The notes beneath the pieces were generated by a model that was not told where the DNA came from, searched no databases, and saw only the letters and a program-made list of their open reading frames with translations. This document shows positions 35,376 through 43,801 of a stretch of 64,000 bases of DNA, piece by piece. Made by a program: the position numbers and the translations under genes. This DNA comes from Rhodoferax sp. U11-2br (GTDB lineage: Bacteria; Pseudomonadota; Gammaproteobacteria; Burkholderiales; Burkholderiaceae_C), in contig NZ_JAHFZF010000002.1 of assembly GCF_018619435.1 (NCBI RefSeq), forward strand, positions 124,001-188,000, read 5' to 3'. The number at the start of each line of letters is the position of its first letter. The first letter of the stretch is position 1.

Positions 35376-35966
35376 ATGGCTGTTTTATTGATTGCTGGCA
35401 GCCCCACAGAACGCTCGCGCTCGGCGGCGCTGCTGGACGCCGTCGCCCAGCGCCTGCAGTTCCGGGGTGTGCAGAGTGAGAAACTGTTGATCCGCGACCT
35501 GTCGCCCCAGGCTTTGATCCTGGCCGATTTTGGCCACCCCACCATCAGCCAAGCGGTCGGTCGAGTGGCTAAGGCGGATGTGGTGGTGGTGGCCACCCCG
35601 GTGTACAAGGCCGCCTACAGCGGCGTGCTCAAGGTCTTTCTGGACTTGTTGCCACAAACCGGCCTGCAGGGCAAAACCGTGTTGCCGTTGGCCACTGGCG
35701 GCAGCCCCAACCACATGCTGGCCCTGGACTATGCACTGCGACCGGTGTTGCAGTCACTGGGTGCCAAACACATCCTGCCCGGCATTTATGCCACCGACGC
35801 ACAGGTGGCTGTCACCGAATCTGGCGCGTATGAGGTGAGTGCCGAGATCGGCCTGCGGCTTGACGAGGCGGTCGACACCCTGATTCGCGATGTGTTGCCC
35901 GCCGCCGAGGTACACACCAAACGTTTTGCACCGGTGCACTTTTCGCAAGTGCGATGTAGCGTGTAA
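35376..35966 (+). CDS. ssuE: NAD(P)H-dependent FMN reductase SsuE
   Basis: 196 residues, flavodoxin-like. Motifs are AGSPTERSRSAALLD (FMN phosphate loop, about 7-21), TPVYKAAYSGVLKVFLDLLP (about 75-94) and LPLATGGSPNHMLALDYAL. It supplies reduced FMN to the alkanesulfonate monooxygenase SsuD encoded downstream. Gene order (ssuE first, then binding protein, monooxygenase, permease, ATPase) is the E. coli and Pseudomonas ssuEADCB order. The gene is followed by a short palindrome at 35980-35996. Confidence 0.93.
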   Translation: MAVLLIAGSPTERSRSAALLDAVAQRLQFRGVQSEKLLIRDLSPQALILADFGHPTISQAVGRVAKADVVVVATPVYKAAYSGVLKVFLDLLPQTGLQGKTVLPLATGGSPNHMLALDYALRPVLQSLGAKHILPGIYATDAQVAVTESGAYEVSAEIGLRLDEAVDTLIRDVLPAAEVHTKRFAPVHFSQVRCSV

Positions 35967-35979
35967 ACGCCCCTGCGCT

Positions 35980-35996
35980 CAGTCCACAGCGGGCTG
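35980..35996. repeat. Short palindrome CAGTCC-ACAGC-GGGCTG after ssuE
   Basis: Second copy of the element found at 6160-6176, here with one changed base in the right arm but extended by flanking pairs (GCTCAG ... CTGAGC, 35977-35999). It may reduce read-through between ssuE and the first ssuA. Confidence 0.45.
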
Positions 35997-36083
35997 AGCC
36001 GTCCCAAGATGTTTCACCCTTTTCAGACCGCTGGTTGGCGGTTAGGGGCGACTTTTGCCCCATTTTTGTCAAAGGAATTCACC

Positions 36084-37046
36084 ATGTCCACCCCACATCA
36101 TGTTTCGCGTCGCCAACTGCTGGCCGCTGGTCTGGCCAGCGCCGCTTTGGGCAGCAGCTCTCTGGTCTTGGCGCAACAAGCCACGCGCACCCTGCGCATT
36201 GGTTACCAAAAAGGCTGGTTGTCCATCCTCAAAGGTCGAGGCACGCTGGAAAAAGAACTCGCGCCCCTGGGCGTGAACGTCACCTGGACCGAATTCAATG
36301 CCGGGCCGGTACAGCTTGAGGCGCTCAACGTGGGCGCCATCGACTTTGGCGACGTGGGTGAAGCGCCACCCATTTTTGCCCAGGCTGCGGGTGCGCCGCT
36401 GGTGTACGCCGGTGCCACGGTGCCGCGCCCCCAACTCGAAGCCATCATCTTGCCCAAAGGGTCGCCCATCAAAACCGTGGCAGACCTGAAAGGCAAAAAA
36501 GTGGCCTACAACAAAGGCTCCAACGTGCAGTATTTTCTGGCCAAGCTGCTGGAGAAACAGGGCCTGAAATACAGCGATGTGCAACACGTGCACCTGCCCC
36601 CGCCTGACGCCCGTGCTGCCTTTCAGAAGGGTGCGATAGATGCCTGGATCATTTGGGACCCGTTTCTGGCCTCGGCACAAAGAACCCTGGATGCACAGCT
36701 GTTGGTGGATGCCAAAGGTGTGGTGAACAACCGCCAGTACTACTTCAGCTCACGCGACTTTGCGACCAAAAACCCGGACGTGCTGAAAATCGCCATCCGC
36801 CAGATCAACACCATCGACAGCTGGATCGCCGCCAACAAACCGGCGGCTGCCACCGAGCTCTCCACCGTCTTGGGTCTGGACAAGAGCATCACCGAGCTGT
36901 ACCTAAGCCGTGCGGCTTATGGCACTGCCCCAGTCACCAGCGCCATCCTGGCTGAACAGCAAGCCATTGCCGACACCTTTTTTGACCTCAAGCTGATTCC
37001 GAAGAAGCTCAACTTGCTGCACGCCGCACCGGTTGACCTGAGCTGA
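36084..37046 (+). CDS. Aliphatic sulfonate ABC transporter substrate-binding protein (SsuA paralogue 1)
   Basis: 320 residues. Twin-arginine-like signal SRRQLLAAGLASAALG, cleavage near LAQQA. The mature domain starts LRIGYQKGWLS and has EFNAGPVQLEALNVGAIDFG, GSPIKTVADLKGKKVAYNKG and DAWIIWDPFL, all SsuA/TauA-type. Start 36084 has AAAGGAA upstream. It differs clearly from the next SsuA (for example GDVGEAPP versus GLTGDSPP at the ligand loop), so it probably has another sulfonate specificity rather than being a recent duplicate. It binds its ligand in the periplasm for the SsuBC importer. Confidence 0.9.
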   Translation: MSTPHHVSRRQLLAAGLASAALGSSSLVLAQQATRTLRIGYQKGWLSILKGRGTLEKELAPLGVNVTWTEFNAGPVQLEALNVGAIDFGDVGEAPPIFAQAAGAPLVYAGATVPRPQLEAIILPKGSPIKTVADLKGKKVAYNKGSNVQYFLAKLLEKQGLKYSDVQHVHLPPPDARAAFQKGAIDAWIIWDPFLASAQRTLDAQLLVDAKGVVNNRQYYFSSRDFATKNPDVLKIAIRQINTIDSWIAANKPAAATELSTVLGLDKSITELYLSRAAYGTAPVTSAILAEQQAIADTFFDLKLIPKKLNLLHAAPVDLS

Positions 37047-37069
37047 TGCCTGCACGCAGGAGACCCACC

Positions 37070-38098
37070 ATGAAACAAGCTCCCACCACCGAGTCGCGCC
37101 GCAGACTACTGCGTGTGCTGGCCCTCAGCGCAGGCCTGTGGGGCCTGTCCGCGCCGATTGCCTCCAACGTCTGGGCGCAGACCACAGGCAGCGGCAAGCC
37201 TACCAACCCGTTGACCCAGCTGCGTATTGGTTACCAGAAGTCAGCGGTCAATCTGGTCATTCTCAAACAACAGGCCGTGCTGGAAAAGCGTTTCCCCAAC
37301 GCCCAGATCAAATGGGTGGACTTTCCCGCCGGGCCGCAACTGCTGGAGGCACTGGCCGTGGGCTCGTTGGAGTTTGGCCTGACCGGCGACTCACCTCCCG
37401 TCTTTGCGCAGGCCGCTGGCAAAGACCTGGTCTATGTGGGGGCCGAACCCGCCAAGCCGGAGAGCTCAGCGATTCTGGTGGCCAAAGACTCACCCATCAA
37501 AACGCTGGCCGACCTCAAAGGCAAAAAGATCGCCCTGCAAAAAGGCTCCAGCGCCCATTACCTGCTGGTGCAGGCGGTCGAAAAAGCCGGGCTGCAGTGG
37601 AGCGACATTCAGCCGATTTACCTGGCCCCAGCCGATGCCCGTGCGGCATTTGAGCGCCAAAGTGTTGATGCCTGGGCCATTTGGGACCCGTTTTATGCCG
37701 CCACCGAGCTGGCCCTGGCACCCCTGGTGCTGGCCACCGGCACCGGCCTGTCCAGCAACAACTCGTTTTACCTCGCCTCACGCGCCTTTGCCACGGACTA
37801 CCCCGACGTGGTAGCGGTGCTGTTTGAAGAACTTAGCCGCGCCAACCAGTTTGTGCAGCAACACCGCCCCGAGGCCATCAAGCTGATCTCCAGCTACAGC
37901 GGGCTGGATGCGGGTGTAGTCAGCCTTTTTTTGCAGCGCCGCCCATCCTCCCCGGTTGGCCTGATTGCGCCCCGCACGGTGTTGGCCCAGCAGCAAGTGG
38001 CAGACAGCTTCCACAAACTCGGGTTAATCCCCAAGCGGGTGGAGGTGGCCCAGATCGTCTGGCAACCAAAGGCCTCTGTACTGGCCAAAACCCCCTAA
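37070..38098 (+). CDS. ssuA: Aliphatic sulfonate ABC transporter substrate-binding protein SsuA
   Basis: 342 residues. Twin-arginine-type signal ([16 protein letters not shown]) with cleavage near VWAQT. Core motifs [67 protein letters not shown] and [10 protein letters not shown] are closer to canonical E. coli SsuA than those of the preceding paralogue. AGGAGA lies 8 bases before ATG 37070. Start is 23 bases after the previous stop, in the same operon as ssuD. Confidence 0.92.
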   Translation: MKQAPTTESRRRLLRVLALSAGLWGLSAPIASNVWAQTTGSGKPTNPLTQLRIGYQKSAVNLVILKQQAVLEKRFPNAQIKWVDFPAGPQLLEALAVGSLEFGLTGDSPPVFAQAAGKDLVYVGAEPAKPESSAILVAKDSPIKTLADLKGKKIALQKGSSAHYLLVQAVEKAGLQWSDIQPIYLAPADARAAFERQSVDAWAIWDPFYAATELALAPLVLATGTGLSSNNSFYLASRAFATDYPDVVAVLFEELSRANQFVQQHRPEAIKLISSYSGLDAGVVSLFLQRRPSSPVGLIAPRTVLAQQQVADSFHKLGLIPKRVEVAQIVWQPKASVLAKTP

Positions 38099-38138
38099 AC
38101 AAGCGATTTGCTCAAGCGCTCTTCTGAAAGACACCCTG

Positions 38139-39281
38139 ATGAACATTTTCTGGTTTCTCCCCATTCACGGTGATGGCCGTTACCTCGGCACACAACATGG
38201 CGCGCGCGCTGTGGACCACCACTACCTGAAACAAATCGCCCAGGCGGCTGACGAACTGGGTTACGGCGGGGTGCTGATCCCCACCGGGCGCTCGTGTGAA
38301 GACTCGTGGATCGTGGCCGCCAGCCTGATCCCAGTGACACGCCGCCTGAAATTTCTGGTGGCACTGCGCCCCAGCACCATCTCGCCCACGGCGCAGGCGC
38401 GCCAGGCCGCCACCTTTGACCGCCTGAGTGAAGGCCGTCTGTTGGTCAACCTCGTGGCTGGGGGCGACACCGGGGATTTGGAAGCTGACGGCACCTTCCT
38501 GAGCCACGACGAGCGTTACGAACACGCCAAGGAATTCATCCATGTCTGGAAACGTCTGTTGGCGGGTGAAGAGGTCACCTATGAGGGCAAACACATCAAG
38601 GTGAACAAGGCCAAACAACTTTTTCCCCCGGTGCAGCAACCCCACCCACCGCTGTATTTCGGCGGCTCCTCAGACGCGGCACACGACTTGGCGGCGGAAG
38701 ACGTTGAGCTGTACCTGACCTGGGGTGAACCACCTGCCGAGGTGGAAAAAAAGTTTGACGATGTGCGCAAACGCGCCGCCAAACTGGGCCGAAAAGTGAA
38801 GTTTGGCGTGCGCCTGCACGTGATCCCGCGTGACACCAACGATTTAGCTTGGGCCGCCGCCGACGAGCTGATCAAGTATTTGGACGACGACACCATTGCC
38901 AAGGCGCAGGCCAATTTGTCTGGCATGGACTCCGAAGGCCAGCGCCGCATGCGCGCGCTGCACGGCGGTAGCCGCGCCAAGCTGGAGATCAGCCCCAACC
39001 TGTGGGCCGGGGTGGGTCTGGCGCGCAGCGGTGCGGGCACCGCCCTGGTTGGCGACGGCGAAACCATTGCCCGTCGCCTCAAGGAATACGAGGCGCTGGG
39101 GGCCGACACCTTTGTGCTCTCTGGCTACCCACATCTGGAAGAAGTCTACCGTTTTGCCGAGCTGGTGTTCCCGCACATCGGCATTCAGGCCCCGGGCGCA
39201 GCTGCAGGTCAGAACCTGGTGCGTCCGGCGGGCGAGGTGCTGGGCAACGGCATTGTGCCCAGCGTATTGCGCGTGGCCTAA
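38139..39281 (+). CDS. ssuD: FMNH2-dependent alkanesulfonate monooxygenase SsuD
   Basis: 380 residues, full length, bacterial luciferase fold. Residues known to matter in E. coli SsuD are recognisable: the Cys in GRSCEDSW (about 54), Arg and His in FGVRLHVI (about 226-228), the mobile-loop Arg in [15 protein letters not shown] (about 297) and the Tyr in LSGYPHLEE (about 331). It cleaves C1-C14 alkanesulfonates to aldehyde and sulfite with O2 and FMNH2 from SsuE. Third gene after ssuE in the operon, 40 bases downstream of ssuA. Confidence 0.96.
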   Translation: MNIFWFLPIHGDGRYLGTQHGARAVDHHYLKQIAQAADELGYGGVLIPTGRSCEDSWIVAASLIPVTRRLKFLVALRPSTISPTAQARQAATFDRLSEGRLLVNLVAGGDTGDLEADGTFLSHDERYEHAKEFIHVWKRLLAGEEVTYEGKHIKVNKAKQLFPPVQQPHPPLYFGGSSDAAHDLAAEDVELYLTWGEPPAEVEKKFDDVRKRAAKLGRKVKFGVRLHVIPRDTNDLAWAAADELIKYLDDDTIAKAQANLSGMDSEGQRRMRALHGGSRAKLEISPNLWAGVGLARSGAGTALVGDGETIARRLKEYEALGADTFVLSGYPHLEEVYRFAELVFPHIGIQAPGAAAGQNLVRPAGEVLGNGIVPSVLRVA

Positions 39282-39308
39282 ATCCACCTGAATGTCAACG
39301 GAGGCCCC

Positions 39309-40190
39309 ATGACCATCCCGTACACCGAGATTTCGTTCCACGCTGCCAGCGTGCATCCTGATCAGCCCTGGTCTGGCCCAACATTTGAGGCCAGACCTTT
39401 CCCTTGGCACAAAGTTGCCAAGGCGCTCAAGGCCGTGTGGCAACGCCTGTTGCCCTGGCTGGTACCGGTGGTGCTGATGACGCTGTGGCAAATCGCCTCC
39501 AATCTCGGCTGGCTTTCCACCCGCGTGTTACCCGCGCCGCTGGAGGTGCTCACCGCGTTCTGGACGCTCTCTACCTCGGGAGAACTGTGGACCCATGTGC
39601 GGGTGAGTGCCGGGCGTGCTTTGACGGGGCTGGCCGTGGGTGGTGGCCTGGGGTTGCTGCTGGGTCTGTTAACCGGCTCATCACGCCTGGCCGAGACGTT
39701 GCTGGATTCGACCATCCAGATGGTGCGCAACATCCCGGCGCTGGCGCTGATTCCGCTGGTGATTTTGTGGTTTGGCATTGACGAGACGGCCAAGCTGTTT
39801 TTGATTGCCACGGCGGTTTTCTTCCCGCTCTACCTCAATACCTTTCACGGCATCCGCGGGGTGGACCCGGGCCTGATCGAGATGGGCCGCACCTACGGCC
39901 TGAGCCGCTGGCAGCTCTACACCCAAATTGTGTTGCCGGGAGCGCTGTCGAGCATTCTGGTGGGGCTGCGGTTTTCGCTCGGGTTGATGTGGGTGATTCT
40001 GATCGTGGCCGAGACCATCTCGGCGCAGGCTGGTATTGGTTACCTGACCATGAACGCGCGGGAGTTTTTGCAGACCGACATCGTGCTGGTGGGCATCCTG
40101 CTTTACGCTTTGCTGGGCAAGCTGGCCGACGTGTTTGCCAAGGGGCTGGAGCGCTACTGGCTGCGCTGGCATCCGGGTTATCAGGCATGA
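39309..40190 (+). CDS. ssuC: Aliphatic sulfonate ABC transporter permease SsuC
   Basis: 293 residues with six membrane segments after a soluble N-terminal tail of about 45 residues. The BPD_transp_1 motif region (EMGRTYGLSRWQLYTQIVLPG, trimmed to the conserved GLSRWQLYTQIVLP part) couples to the ATPase; RNIPALALIPLVILWFGI is typical of SsuC/TauC. It forms the inner-membrane channel with SsuB. It starts 27 bases after ssuD. A copy of the dispersed repeat separates it from ssuB. Confidence 0.95.
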   Translation: MTIPYTEISFHAASVHPDQPWSGPTFEARPFPWHKVAKALKAVWQRLLPWLVPVVLMTLWQIASNLGWLSTRVLPAPLEVLTAFWTLSTSGELWTHVRVSAGRALTGLAVGGGLGLLLGLLTGSSRLAETLLDSTIQMVRNIPALALIPLVILWFGIDETAKLFLIATAVFFPLYLNTFHGIRGVDPGLIEMGRTYGLSRWQLYTQIVLPGALSSILVGLRFSLGLMWVILIVAETISAQAGIGYLTMNAREFLQTDIVLVGILLYALLGKLADVFAKGLERYWLRWHPGYQA

Positions 40191-40204
40191 CAAATAACTA
40201 TTAC

Positions 40205-40245
40205 TTTTATAGCTACATGCCCTTATATAACGAGGGCTAGAGGCC
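40205..40245. repeat. Dispersed intergenic repeat copy inside the ssu operon
   Basis: Contains TTTTATAGCTACATGCCCTT, a short spacer and GAGGGCTAGAGGCC, imperfect arms (GCCCTT/GAGGGC). It occupies nearly all of the gap between ssuC and ssuB and ends just before the ssuB start, so it would be transcribed in the leader of ssuB and may tune its expression. Confidence 0.65.
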
Positions 40246-40248
40246 AAT

Positions 40249-41118
40249 ATGACCAATACCTCTCTACAACAAGGCCATCCGGCCATTGGGGCGGCAAACA
40301 CCCTAGCGCGCCGTGGCGAGCCGCTGGTATTACAAGCCTTGAGCAAACGTTTTGGTGAGCGCGAGGTGCTGCGCAACACGCATCTGCGTGTGGAGCCGGG
40401 CCAGTTCATTGCCATCGTTGGGCGCAGCGGCTGCGGCAAAAGCACCCTTTTGCGGCTGGTGGCCGGGCTGGAGACGGCCAGCTCTGGGCACATCCACATC
40501 AACGATCAGCCGCTCACTGGCTTGTCTGTTGATACCCGCATCATGTTTCAAGACGCACGCCTACTGCCATGGAAGCGCGTGATCGACAACGTGGCGCTGG
40601 GGCTGCCCAAAGAGCGCCGGGGTGACGCGCTCAAGGTGCTGGAACAGGTCGGCCTGGCGGACCGCGCCACCGACTGGCCTGCGCGCCTGTCCGGCGGCCA
40701 GCGCCAGCGCGTGTCCCTGGCCCGCGCCCTGGTGCACAACCCGCGCCTGTTGCTGCTGGACGAGCCGCTGGGCGCGCTCGATGCCCTGACCCGTATCGAG
40801 ATGCACCGCCTGATTGAAGACCTGTGGCTTGCCAGCGGCTTCACCGCCTTGCTGGTGACACACGACGTGCAAGAAGCCGTGGCCCTGGCTGACCGGGTGA
40901 TCCTGATCGAAGACGGGCGCATTGCGCTTGATGAGGCCATACATCTGCCTCGACCTCGCTCACAGGGGGATGCAACTTTTGCCGCGCTGGAAAAACGCAT
41001 CCTGGACCGCGTGCTGCAAAAACCCGCCGCGCCCGAGCGTACGTCTTTCACCCATCCCAATGACGGTGAACCGCTCTGGCCTGGCGTGCCCGCACACGGT
41101 GTGCGCTGGGCGGTCTAG
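40249..41118 (+). CDS. ssuB: Aliphatic sulfonate ABC transporter ATP-binding protein SsuB
   Basis: 289 residues. Walker [14 protein letters not shown] (about 62-74), Q-loop [10 protein letters not shown], signature [15 protein letters not shown], Walker [13 protein letters not shown] and switch [11 protein letters not shown] are intact. Q-loop and length match SsuB. The N-terminal 25 residues are an extension with low conservation. It powers import through SsuC. The ribosome-binding region falls inside the repeat element directly upstream. Confidence 0.95.
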   Translation: MTNTSLQQGHPAIGAANTLARRGEPLVLQALSKRFGEREVLRNTHLRVEPGQFIAIVGRSGCGKSTLLRLVAGLETASSGHIHINDQPLTGLSVDTRIMFQDARLLPWKRVIDNVALGLPKERRGDALKVLEQVGLADRATDWPARLSGGQRQRVSLARALVHNPRLLLLDEPLGALDALTRIEMHRLIEDLWLASGFTALLVTHDVQEAVALADRVILIEDGRIALDEAIHLPRPRSQGDATFAALEKRILDRVLQKPAAPERTSFTHPNDGEPLWPGVPAHGVRWAV

Positions 41119-41177
41119 ATACATGGCTCCCACGCTTGTCACTTTCATTTTTTAACGGACTTTTTTAGGAGAACACC

Positions 41178-41393
41178 ATGTCCATTCAAGCCATCAATGT
41201 ACGCAACCAATTCCGCGGCAAGGTCAAAGAAATCATCACCGGCGACGTGGTGTCAGAAATTGATGTCGAAACCCCCTGGGGCATCGTCACCTCGGTCATC
41301 ACCACCCGCTCGGTCAAAGACCTGGATTTAAAGGTTGGCTCAGAGGTGGTCGCGCTGGTCAAGTCCACCGAGGTGTCGATTGCCAAGCTCTGA
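41178..41393 (+). CDS. Mop/TOBE-domain molybdopterin-binding-type protein
   Basis: 71 residues, a single Mop/TOBE domain: NVRNQFRGKVKEIITGDVVSE at the start (only the RNQFRGKV core is diagnostic), then VTSVITTRSVKDL and LKVGSEVVALVKSTEVSIAK. AGGAG lies 7 bases upstream. Proteins of this type bind molybdate or tungstate, or related oxyanions, as multimers; small Mop-like genes occur at the end of ssu operons in pseudomonads and burkholderias, where the role is not clear. An oxyanion buffer or regulator role is possible. Confidence 0.9.
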   Translation: MSIQAINVRNQFRGKVKEIITGDVVSEIDVETPWGIVTSVITTRSVKDLDLKVGSEVVALVKSTEVSIAKL

Positions 41394-41433
41394 ACCCTGA
41401 TCCGCCAACCCCACTTTTGAGAGGCCATTCATC

Positions 41434-42780
41434 GTGAGCAAAAAACTCAGACTCGGCGCCTTTTTGCCTGGTGCCGGACAACACGTGGCGGCCTGGCGGC
41501 ACCCAGATGCCGCATCCAACACCGTGTTTGACTTTGAACACTACAAACGGCTGGCGCAGACTGCCGAGCGCGGCCTGTTTGATGCCTACTTTCTGGCCGA
41601 CGGCCTGTCGATCAATTTTGGTGGGGACCAAGCAGGCAGGCGCGACCGCAGCACCGGTTTCGAGCCGGTGACGCTGTTCTCCGCCCTGTCCACCGTCACG
41701 AAGAACATCGGCTTTATTGCCACGGCATCGACCACCTACGAAGACCCCTACCTGCTGGCGCGAAAGTTTGCCTCGCTGGACCACCTGAGCGCTGGTCGCG
41801 CGGGCTGGAACGTGGTCACCTCCACCGACGATGCCACGGCGCGCAACTTTGGCCGCGACAAACAACTGGTGGCAAGCGAGCGCTACGACCGCGCCGAAGA
41901 GTTTGTAGATGTGGTCACCGAGCTGTGGGACAGCTGGGAGGACGACGCCTTCACCCGCGACAAAACCAGCGGCCAGTTTTTTGACCCCGCCAAGTTGCAC
42001 CCGCCGCACCACAAGGGCAAACACTTCCAGGTGGACGGCGCGTTGAACGTCTCACGCCCGCCGCAGGGTTACCCGGTGATCGTGCAGGCCGGCCAGTCCG
42101 AACCCGGCCTGGAGTTGGCTGCACGCACGGCCGAGGTGGTGTTCACCGCCCAGCAGAGTTTGGAAGATGCGCAAGCGTTTTACCGAGATTTAAAAGGCCG
42201 TTTGCCCAAGTTTGGCCGCACGGCAGACCAGCTCAAAATCATGCCGGGTGTCTCGGTGTACGTTGCCGCCACTGAGGCCGAGGCACAAGCCAAGTTGCAG
42301 CAACTCAACGACCTGATCCACCCCCAAGCCGGGTTGGCCTTGCTGGCCGGGTTGTCCGGCGGCGTGGACTTGTCAGCTTACCCGCTGGACGGCCCGTTCC
42401 CCGAGCTGCCCAAAACCGTGGGCTGGGTCAGCCGCCAGCAGATGATGGTAGACATTGCACGCAAACACGGTTTCAGCATCCGCCAGCTCTACCAGTGGGT
42501 GGCCACCGCACGCGGGCACTGGACGATTGTTGGCACGCCGGTGCAAGTGGTGGACCAGTTGCAGACGTGGTTTGAAAATGAAGCGGCCGACGGCTTCAAC
42601 ATCTTGCCACCCGTGCTGCCCGGCAGCCTGGACGATTTTGTGGACCTGGTGATCCCCGAGCTGCAACGCCGGGGACTGTTTCGCACCGAGTACGAAGGCA
42701 GCACGCTGCGTGAGAACTTGGGTCTGGCCCGGTCAGAGAATCGGCATGCGGTGCGCGGGCGGGAGCGCAAGGTGGCTTGA
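41434..42780 (+). CDS. LLM-class flavin-dependent monooxygenase (NtaA/SnaA/DszA family)
   Basis: 448 residues from GTG 41434 with GAGAGG upstream. Luciferase-like fold with family motifs GLFDAYFLADG, STGFEPVTLFSALS, AGRAGWNVVTS, SERYDRAEEFVDVV, QAGQSEPGLELAARTAEVVF and DGFNILPPVLPGSLDDFVDLV. The family uses reduced FMN to attack sulfones, amino-polycarboxylates or similar substrates (DszA dibenzothiophene sulfone, NtaA nitrilotriacetate). As the last gene of the ssu cluster a C-S bond-cleaving role on a sulfone or sulfonate is likely, with FMNH2 from SsuE. Exact substrate unknown. Confidence 0.9.
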   Translation: MSKKLRLGAFLPGAGQHVAAWRHPDAASNTVFDFEHYKRLAQTAERGLFDAYFLADGLSINFGGDQAGRRDRSTGFEPVTLFSALSTVTKNIGFIATASTTYEDPYLLARKFASLDHLSAGRAGWNVVTSTDDATARNFGRDKQLVASERYDRAEEFVDVVTELWDSWEDDAFTRDKTSGQFFDPAKLHPPHHKGKHFQVDGALNVSRPPQGYPVIVQAGQSEPGLELAARTAEVVFTAQQSLEDAQAFYRDLKGRLPKFGRTADQLKIMPGVSVYVAATEAEAQAKLQQLNDLIHPQAGLALLAGLSGGVDLSAYPLDGPFPELPKTVGWVSRQQMMVDIARKHGFSIRQLYQWVATARGHWTIVGTPVQVVDQLQTWFENEAADGFNILPPVLPGSLDDFVDLVIPELQRRGLFRTEYEGSTLRENLGLARSENRHAVRGRERKVA

Positions 42781-43104
42781 CGGATCAGACAAGCCATGGG
42801 GCACCTTGCCCCTGGTTTCGACCCGGTTGGCGCACGCATGCTGTGGCACTGGAATGAGGGGCTGAAACTCCTGAACCAGCGAATCAGCATGCCGGTGCCT
42901 GACATCAAAACACTGACCACAGAGGCCGACGTCGCAGAACCGATGCCGCCGCAAAAGTTTGCTGTGCCCAGACATGGCGAGTCACCGTTGTTGGTGACCC
43001 AGTGCTTGGCGATGTTGGCCTGGGTGACCTGTTGTCCAGGGCGACGCTGCATAGGCGAAAAAAACCGGCTTGAGAAAGCCGGTTTTCAGGAGATGTCGCA
43101 GGCC
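42781..43104. other. Intergenic region between convergent genes
   Basis: 324 bases between the flavin monooxygenase and the RNA-binding protein gene. It contains GGGGCA-CCT-TGCCCC (about 42798-42812), a compact hairpin without a U-run, and the terminator at 43061-43087. Open frames on both strands here lack ribosome-binding sites and recognisable similarity. Confidence 0.5.
43061..43087 (-). terminator. Rho-independent terminator of the RNA-binding protein gene
   Basis: Stem AAAACCGGCTT / AAGCCGGTTTT with a GAGA loop; on the minus strand it is followed by a run of Ts (complement of the As before 43061). It starts 18 bases after the RRM-protein stop on the minus strand and is nearly symmetric, so it could act in both directions. 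Confidence 0.85.
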
Positions 43105-43455
43105 TTAGTAGCGACCGCCGCCGTAGCCGCCCGTGCCATAGCCGACGTCCGTGCGATTTGATGCGCGGTAGCCCGTGGAATTGGGGGCACCGGAAGTGCC
43201 ACGATCCTCGCGCGGCCGGGCCGAGTTAACGACGATGGTGCGACCATCGACGGATACGCCATGCAATCCGCTGATTGCCGCCTGGGCATGCTCGGCTGAG
43301 GCCATCTCCACAAAGCCGAAGCCCTTGGATTGGCCCGTGTCGCGGTCCATCATCACCTTGGCCGAGGAAACGCCACCGAACTCGGCGAAGTTGCTTTTGA
43401 GGCTGGCATCGGTGACGGAATAGGGCAGGTTGCCCACGTAGATCTTGCTGGTCAT
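43105..43455 (-). CDS. RRM-domain RNA-binding protein (glycine-rich)
   Basis: 116 residues: one RNA recognition motif (about 1-80) with RNP2 IYVGNLPY and RNP1 KGFGFVEM, then a short Gly/Arg/Tyr-rich tail (GYGTGGYGGGRY). Such small RRM proteins in betaproteobacteria and cyanobacteria resemble cold-inducible RNA-binding proteins and act as RNA chaperones. ATG 43455 begins at the RRM; an in-frame upstream codon at 43485 is less likely. A long untranslated leader is expected. Followed by a strong terminator. Confidence 0.93.
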   Translation of the reverse strand: MTSKIYVGNLPYSVTDASLKSNFAEFGGVSSAKVMMDRDTGQSKGFGFVEMASAEHAQAAISGLHGVSVDGRTIVVNSARPREDRGTSGAPNSTGYRASNRTDVGYGTGGYGGGRY

Positions 43456-43561
43456 GCTTAAGTCTTTCTGTGAATTTGGCCGCATCGTCGCGATGCGTGC
43501 GAGCGAACCGGACGTCCGCTGTGGATCAAAAATGTGCCTGGGGTCTGCTGTGAGCAGATGG

Positions 43562-43801
43562 TCAGCACGTGAGGGGCTTGGGAAAGCAGGTTTCTAGCCA
43601 GCCCTGGGTGACGGCAAACACTCGGGCGGCCTCGCGCGACGCAAAGGTCGTGTCAAACTTGAAGACTCGGCAATAGCTGCCGTTGCCCTGAGAGCGGTGG
43701 ACTGCAAACGAGGCGCGAAAGCGGCCGCATTCGGTCGGCTGTGTCGAGGGCGAAACGACGTACTTGCCCATGGGGATAGAGATGTTGGAAATCGTGATCA
43801 A
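43562..43801 (-). CDS. Small conserved-looking protein of unknown function
   Basis: 79 residues if the TTG at 43801 is used, 69 from ATG 43771 (IPMGKYVVSPST follows). A compact alpha/beta protein is suggested by FRASFAVHRSQGNGSYCRVFKFDTTF split into two strands and the helix SREAARVFAVTQGWLE. Similar short proteins beginning with a PMGKYVVSPS-type motif are, as far as I recall, frequent near RNA-binding or cold-shock genes in Burkholderiales, but I cannot name a family. No good ribosome-binding site was found for either start. Confidence 0.5.
   Translation of the reverse strand: MITISNISIPMGKYVVSPSTQPTECGRFRASFAVHRSQGNGSYCRVFKFDTTFASREAARVFAVTQGWLETCFPKPLTC

Noticed and set aside
42733-42975. 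80-codon minus-strand frame after the flavin monooxygenase
   Set aside because: Begins inside the 3' end of a convergent real gene, lacks a ribosome-binding site and has a shadow-like composition.
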